From: DYFC01 sp041658585
GTDB lineage: Bacteria > Nitrospirota > Thermodesulfovibrionia > Thermodesulfovibrionales > SM23-35
Length of the DNA stretch: 8,505 nucleotides
Reading direction: 5' to 3'
NCBI GenBank assembly: GCA_041658585.1
Contig: JBAZZX010000073.1
Span: 1 to 8,505, forward strand
The stretch's first letter is position 1. Each line of letters opens with the position of its first letter. This document shows, one piece after another, positions 5,817 to 8,505 of the stretch. Made by a program: the position numbers and the translations under genes. The notes beneath the pieces were generated by a model. It made no database searches. It was not told the origin of the DNA and was given only the letters and a program-made list of their open reading frames with translations.

Positions 5817-6803
5817 ATGAATAAAGAAAGAGTCCTCAGCGGGATGCAGTCGAGCGGCAAGCTGCATTTGGGTAATCTGATCGGAGCTTTAAGAAATTGG
5901 GTGAGGCTTCAGGACCGGTATGATTGTTTCTATTTTGTTGCAGACTGGCATTCTCTGACCACAGGGTATGCCGACACATCGGGGATAAATGAATCTACAA
6001 AAGACCTTCTCATTAATTTTCTGGCGGCAGGTCTTGACCCTGAAAAATGCACGATATTTATTCAGTCAAGGGTCCTCGAACATGCGGAACTGCATCTGCT
6101 GCTTTCAATGATAACCCCCCTCGGCTGGCTCGAAAGGGTCCCGACCTATAAAGAAAAACAGCAGGAACTCAAAGAAAAAGATTTAACAACATACGGGTTT
6201 CTCGGTTATCCTTTGCTTCAGACCGCGGACATCATCATATACAGGGCAAAGTATGTGCCGGTAGGCATCGACCAGGTGCCGCACCTTGAGATCAGCCGTG
6301 AGATTGCGAGACGTTTCAACAACATCTATAAGGAAATCTTTCCCGAACCCGAGGCTCTGCTAACGGAATTTCCAAAGGTTGTGGGTATCGATGGAAGGAA
6401 AATGTCAAAGAGCTATGATAATGCAATATATCTCTCCGATGAGCCTAAAACGGTCGAACAGAAAATAAGGACTATGGTCACTGATCCTGCAAGAGTAAAA
6501 AAGACGGATAAGGGTGATCCGGAATTGTCACCGGTCTATCAACTGCATAAGATTTTCTCTTCAAAGGAGGAGCAGAAAGAGGTTGCCGGCGGATGCCGTA
6601 CCGCAGGCATCGGGTGTATTGACTGCAAAAAGATTCTTATTAAAAATGTATTTAAGGTCATGGAACCGATCTGGACTAAAAGGAATGAATTGCGGAATAA
6701 TCCCGACCTGTTAAACGATGTAGCTGACAGAGGCACTGCAAAGGCAAAGAAGGTTGCAGAGGAAACAATGCGGTTTGTCCGTGAGGCAATGGGGTTATAT
6801 TAA
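5817..6803 (+). CDS. trpS: Tryptophanyl-tRNA synthetase
   Basis: This class I aminoacyl-tRNA synthetase charges tRNA-Trp. Length 328 is normal (E. coli 334). The Rossmann catalytic domain has the HIGH-equivalent HLGN (17-20) within SGKLHLGNLIGAL, and the KMSKS loop (195-199). YPLLQTADII and VGIDQVPHLEISREIARRFN are conserved active-site and dimer-interface blocks. The C-terminal helical domain contains C260-x6-C267-x2-C270 (GCRTAGIGCIDCKK). This matches the last three cysteines of the C-x22-C-x6-C-x2-C iron-sulfur motif described for Thermotoga maritima TrpRS. The first cysteine is missing: the region ELSPV has Ser238, spaced 21 rather than 22. Whether a cluster forms is uncertain. It lies 23 bases after the M50 gene and is probably co-transcribed with it. 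Confidence 0.97.
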   Translation: MNKERVLSGMQSSGKLHLGNLIGALRNWVRLQDRYDCFYFVADWHSLTTGYADTSGINESTKDLLINFLAAGLDPEKCTIFIQSRVLEHAELHLLLSMITPLGWLERVPTYKEKQQELKEKDLTTYGFLGYPLLQTADIIIYRAKYVPVGIDQVPHLEISREIARRFNNIYKEIFPEPEALLTEFPKVVGIDGRKMSKSYDNAIYLSDEPKTVEQKIRTMVTDPARVKKTDKGDPELSPVYQLHKIFSSKEEQKEVAGGCRTAGIGCIDCKKILIKNVFKVMEPIWTKRNELRNNPDLLNDVADRGTAKAKKVAEETMRFVREAMGLY

Positions 6804-6821
6804 TCCGAATGATGCGGATTA
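6801..6821. terminator. Short stem-loop between convergent trpS and DUF1016 genes (weak terminator candidate)
   Basis: TAATCCG (6801-6807) and CGGATTA (6815-6821) form a perfect 7-bp stem around the 7-base loop AATGATG. It begins at the trpS stop codon and ends 11 bases before the 3' end of the convergent gene. Neither strand has a T-run after the stem, so it is not a classical intrinsic terminator. A role in 3'-end protection or bidirectional termination is possible. Confidence 0.3.
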
Positions 6822-6832
6822 GGATATCAAAA

Positions 6833-7852
6833 TTATTCCAAATACTTTATTCTTTCGATCATCTCTTCGGGAGATGGCAGATATTTTTTTAGCTCACGAG
6901 GCAGCTTGTTCGTCAATCTGTAGGTAGATACTCCTATCGGCTTTTTCGTATCCTTCAAGGCATACTCAACGATGGTATGGCTTTTCTCTTTACATAATAT
7001 AATGCCGATTGAAGGATTTTCATCAGGAAGCTTAGCCCTATCATTAAGGGCGGAAAGATAAAACTGCATCTTGCCGGCATATTCAGGCTTGAACGCGCCA
7101 ACTTTTAACTCTATTGCGACAAGACACCGCAGATGCCGGTGATACAACAGCAAATCAACAAAAAATTCCTGTTCGTCTATCTCCAGCCGGTATTGATTAC
7201 CCACAAAGGTAAAATAGCCGCCCATCTCTATCAGAAACTTTCTCACATTTTCCAGAAGCGCCCGTTCAAGCTCCTTTTCTGAATGCTCTTCGCCAAGCTC
7301 AAGAAAATCAAAAGAGTATTCATCCTTTACTGCCAGCTTTGCCTGATGACGGTATTTCCCCGGGACTGTCTTATCAAAGTTTGTCTGATTTGCCATATAC
7401 CGCTCAAATGCGCCTGCTTCAAGCTGGTTTATCAAAACATCTTTTGTCCATCCAAACTTCTTTGTTGTCTTAATGTAAAACTCACGCCGGATATCGTCTT
7501 TACAACGCTCCATGATAATCACATTTTTCGTCCAGCTAATTTCTGCAACCAATGGCTGCAGTTTTTGACTATCTTTGTAAGTCAGATAAAAAGTACGCAT
7601 ATTCCAAAGATTCCTGGCAGAAAACCCGTGTATTCCCGGAAACTCCTTTTGCAGGTCTCTTGCTAAAGTTTCCACTATCGATTTCCCCCAGCCAAGCTTT
7701 TCCTGCTTTGCCACTATCGATTTGCCGATGTCCCAATACAGATTAATAAGTTCCTTATTTACGGATTTCAGCGCATCATACTGGGCTTTATATATGCGCT
7801 CTTTTATCTCTTTGAAAAATGTCTTGTATTCGGCGGTTACTATAACTGACAT
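6833..7852 (-). CDS. DUF1016 / YhcG-type PD-(D/E)XK nuclease-domain protein
   Basis: The protein is 339 residues from the ATG at 7852. The N-terminal DUF1016 domain (about 5-160) shows the family blocks INLYWDIGKSIVAKQEKLGWG, LARDLQKEFPG and FSARNLWNMRTFY. The C-terminal YhcG nuclease domain (about 170-330) shows FFVDLLLYHRHLRCLVAIELK with the PD-(D/E)XK residues D233, E248 and K250, followed by GKMQFYLSALND. The catalytic residues are present, so nuclease potential is retained. The family's cellular role is not settled; members are often found near restriction and other defence genes. A TTG at 7870 in frame is possible, but GGGAGG seven bases before the ATG at 7852 and the homology start favour the ATG. 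An accessory, probably mobile, location is suggested by the neighbouring toxin-antitoxin pair. Confidence 0.9.
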   Translation of the reverse strand: MSVIVTAEYKTFFKEIKERIYKAQYDALKSVNKELINLYWDIGKSIVAKQEKLGWGKSIVETLARDLQKEFPGIHGFSARNLWNMRTFYLTYKDSQKLQPLVAEISWTKNVIIMERCKDDIRREFYIKTTKKFGWTKDVLINQLEAGAFERYMANQTNFDKTVPGKYRHQAKLAVKDEYSFDFLELGEEHSEKELERALLENVRKFLIEMGGYFTFVGNQYRLEIDEQEFFVDLLLYHRHLRCLVAIELKVGAFKPEYAGKMQFYLSALNDRAKLPDENPSIGIILCKEKSHTIVEYALKDTKKPIGVSTYRLTNKLPRELKKYLPSPEEMIERIKYLE

Positions 7853-7929
7853 TTCATTTCCTCCCTTCAACTATTCCAATCTCATCAGGCTTTATTCCAG
7901 ACCAGAAGCCAATTTGGTTCGTTGTATTC

Positions 7930-7957
7930 GTAGGGGCATATTGCAATACGCCCCTAC
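7930..7957. repeat. GTAGGGGC palindrome, REP/MITE-like
   Basis: The arms GTAGGGGCATATTG (7930-7943) and CAATACGCCCCTAC (7944-7957) form a 28-bp palindrome with a single mismatched pair (A7938 against C7949). GTAGGGGC...GCCCCTAC palindromes recur as dispersed intergenic repeats in many bacterial genomes, as I recall, but only one copy is present in this window. As RNA it would fold into a strong hairpin between the DUF5615 and DUF1016 genes and could limit read-through or protect the upstream message. Confidence 0.7.
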
Positions 7958-7958
7958 A

Positions 7959-8024
7959 TTATCCATGCTTCCCATCCACAATCTCAATCTCTGAGGTTGA
8001 TGAAGGAGTCGTGTATTTTTTCAT
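7959..8024 (-). CDS. Possible 21-codon frame overlapping the DUF5615 stop (low support)
   Basis: ATG at 8022-8024 overlaps the TGA of the preceding gene as ATGA, and the frame ends with TAA at 7959-7961, directly at the palindrome. The 21 residues start MKKYTTPSSTSEIEIVDGK. Composition is protein-like, and no family is recognised. The same reading frame resumes beyond the palindrome (see findings). It could be a remnant of a small gene broken by the repeat, or chance. Confidence 0.25.
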   Translation of the reverse strand: MKKYTTPSSTSEIEIVDGKHG

Positions 8025-8383
8025 CTCTTTGATCTTCTTATTCTCACGCCATCGGGTGTAATAATAACAAGATTCTCAACTACATCCCTTCCTTGTATAG
8101 ATTCATATGCTTTCTTGAATAATAAAAGTGTTTCATCAACAGTGCGTTTATAAATCTTGACTACGATGATACCTCCGCAGTTTTCCGGCGGGAAACGAAA
8201 CATTCTTGAGAAATCCTTATCCATTGTTATGATTACTCGCTTATCTGCACATGCCCGCTGATAAACCTCGTCATCAGAGATTCCGGAAAGCCCGGAATCT
8301 CTAATGCTTAGCATATCATTACCAATCGCCTTCAGATAATCAATAATAGGCTCAAAGAGATTTTCATTTGCGAACATCTTCAT
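8021..8383 (-). CDS. DUF5615 PIN-like protein, putative toxin of a toxin-antitoxin pair
   Basis: The protein has 120 residues, a typical length. The start MKMFANENLFEPIIDYLKAI has the family's F-A-(D)-E-N-(V/L) opening. SIRDSGLSGISDDEVYQRA (26-44), KRVIITMDKDFSRM (48-61) and GIIVVKI (71-77) follow the PIN-like DUF5615 pattern. Candidate acidic site residues are E7, D37/D38, D55 and D57. Position 6 is Asn where Asp is usual. Such proteins are inferred RNases or toxins, paired with DUF433 antitoxins. Here a DUF433 gene ends 5' of it with an ATGA overlap (8380-8383), which supports pairing and translational coupling. ATG 8383 has GGAG seven bases upstream, favouring it over ATG 8377. A perfect 11-bp inverted repeat lies inside the gene. 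Function is inferred from family only. Confidence 0.85.
   Translation of the reverse strand: MKMFANENLFEPIIDYLKAIGNDMLSIRDSGLSGISDDEVYQRACADKRVIITMDKDFSRMFRFPPENCGGIIVVKIYKRTVDETLLLFKKAYESIQGRDVVENLVIITPDGVRIRRSKR
8276..8302. repeat. Perfect 11-bp inverted repeat inside the DUF5615 gene
   Basis: AGAGATTCCGG (8276-8286) and CCGGAATCTCT (8292-8302) are exact reverse complements around the 5-base loop AAAGC. The 27 bases fit codons 28-36 of the gene exactly (R-D-S-G-L-S-G-I-S). In mRNA this would be a stable hairpin about 80 bases into the coding sequence. Confidence 0.75.
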
Positions 8384-8505
8384 ACAGCAACTCCTGCTTC
8401 TTCATCTGCAAGAATAGAAGCATAGCTGAAGCATGCCCTTATATCTTCGTCCGTGATATTTGGGTAAGCTTTCTTAATTCCTTCAAAATTTTCTCCTGCA
8501 GCAAG
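8380..8505 (-). CDS. DUF433 protein C-terminus, putative antitoxin (partial, 5' end outside window)
   Basis: The frame is open from the window edge to TGA at 8380-8382, giving 41 residues. LAAGENFEGIKKAYPNITDE followed by DIRACFSYA matches the end of DUF433 proteins, in which a G-x-(S/N)-(F/P)-E-x-I-x-x-x-(Y/F)-P-x-(L/I)-(T/S)-x-E-D-I-x-A-(A/C)-L/F-x-Y-A block is the conserved helix-turn-helix-like core. These small proteins are commonly encoded just before DUF5615 genes and are taken as antitoxins. The stop overlaps the start of the DUF5615 gene by four bases (ATGA). The N-terminus, promoter and any autoregulatory operator are outside the window. Confidence 0.8.
   Translation of the reverse strand, partial: LAAGENFEGIKKAYPNITDEDIRACFSYASILADEEAGVAV

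Noticed and set aside
6801..6821. Stem-loop as a true intrinsic terminator
   Set aside because: There is no T-run on either strand and the stem is only 7 bp and AT-containing, so it is kept as a weak candidate only.
7283..7666. 127-codon plus-strand open frame rich in Cys and Leu
   Set aside because: It is antisense to the DUF1016 gene, which has clear family motifs across the same bases. The composition is typical of an antisense shadow.
7888..7974. Minus-strand frame starting MDNVGAYCNMPLR across the palindrome
   Set aside because: Most of it is palindrome sequence, there is no ribosome site, and another frame looks more protein-like there.
1..8505. CRISPR array, tRNA or rRNA gene
   Set aside because: No regularly spaced repeats and no tRNA-like or rRNA-like stretches were seen on reading. 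Low-similarity RNAs would need a covariance search.

Overview
The window reads as a chromosomal segment from a Gram-negative bacterium that makes Kdo-containing lipopolysaccharide. Four genes of Kdo and CTP synthesis lie together on the minus strand (kdsB-pyrG-kdsA-kdsD). Protein style (an Aquifex-type metal-dependent KdsA, a Thermotoga-like TrpRS C-terminus), TTG starts, moderate base composition and gene order fit Nitrospirota or a deltaproteobacterial lineage. This placement is an inference from protein style and synteny, not from a marker gene.

Layout. (1) Positions 1-126 are the right end of an insertion sequence: the C-terminal 31 residues of a transposase, probably ISL3 family, followed by a candidate terminal inverted repeat. 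The IS has landed inside a response-regulator receiver gene (minus, 127-315), cutting it just after the phospho-acceptor region. (2) Positions 346-796 hold no intact gene. They contain a DUF262 (GmrSD-like) N-terminus that decays within about 35 codons, and a short broken plus-strand frame. (3) Positions 797-5000 are a compact minus-strand operon. KdsB activates Kdo with CTP, PyrG makes that CTP, KdsD makes arabinose-5-phosphate, and KdsA condenses it with PEP. A near-consensus sigma70 promoter sits just upstream of kdsB. (4) Divergently, on the plus strand, are a site-2-type M50 membrane protease (5125-5793) and trpS (5817-6803). (5) Positions 6833-8505 are an accessory segment on the minus strand: a DUF433/DUF5615 toxin-antitoxin-like pair (DUF433 runs off the window), a 28-bp GTAGGGGC palindrome, and a DUF1016/YhcG-type PD-(D/E)XK nuclease.

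The two core blocks look healthy: all catalytic residues checked are present. Both outer flanks look like places where accessory DNA has entered. kdsC is not found after kdsD, and scpA is not found after trpS, although these are the usual neighbours in related gene orders. I see no clear evidence for a wholly new system. The items most worth a second look are the exact IS/receiver junction, the TrpRS that keeps three of four Fe-S cysteines, the two palindromes in the toxin/nuclease segment, and the short reading frame that appears on both sides of one of them.
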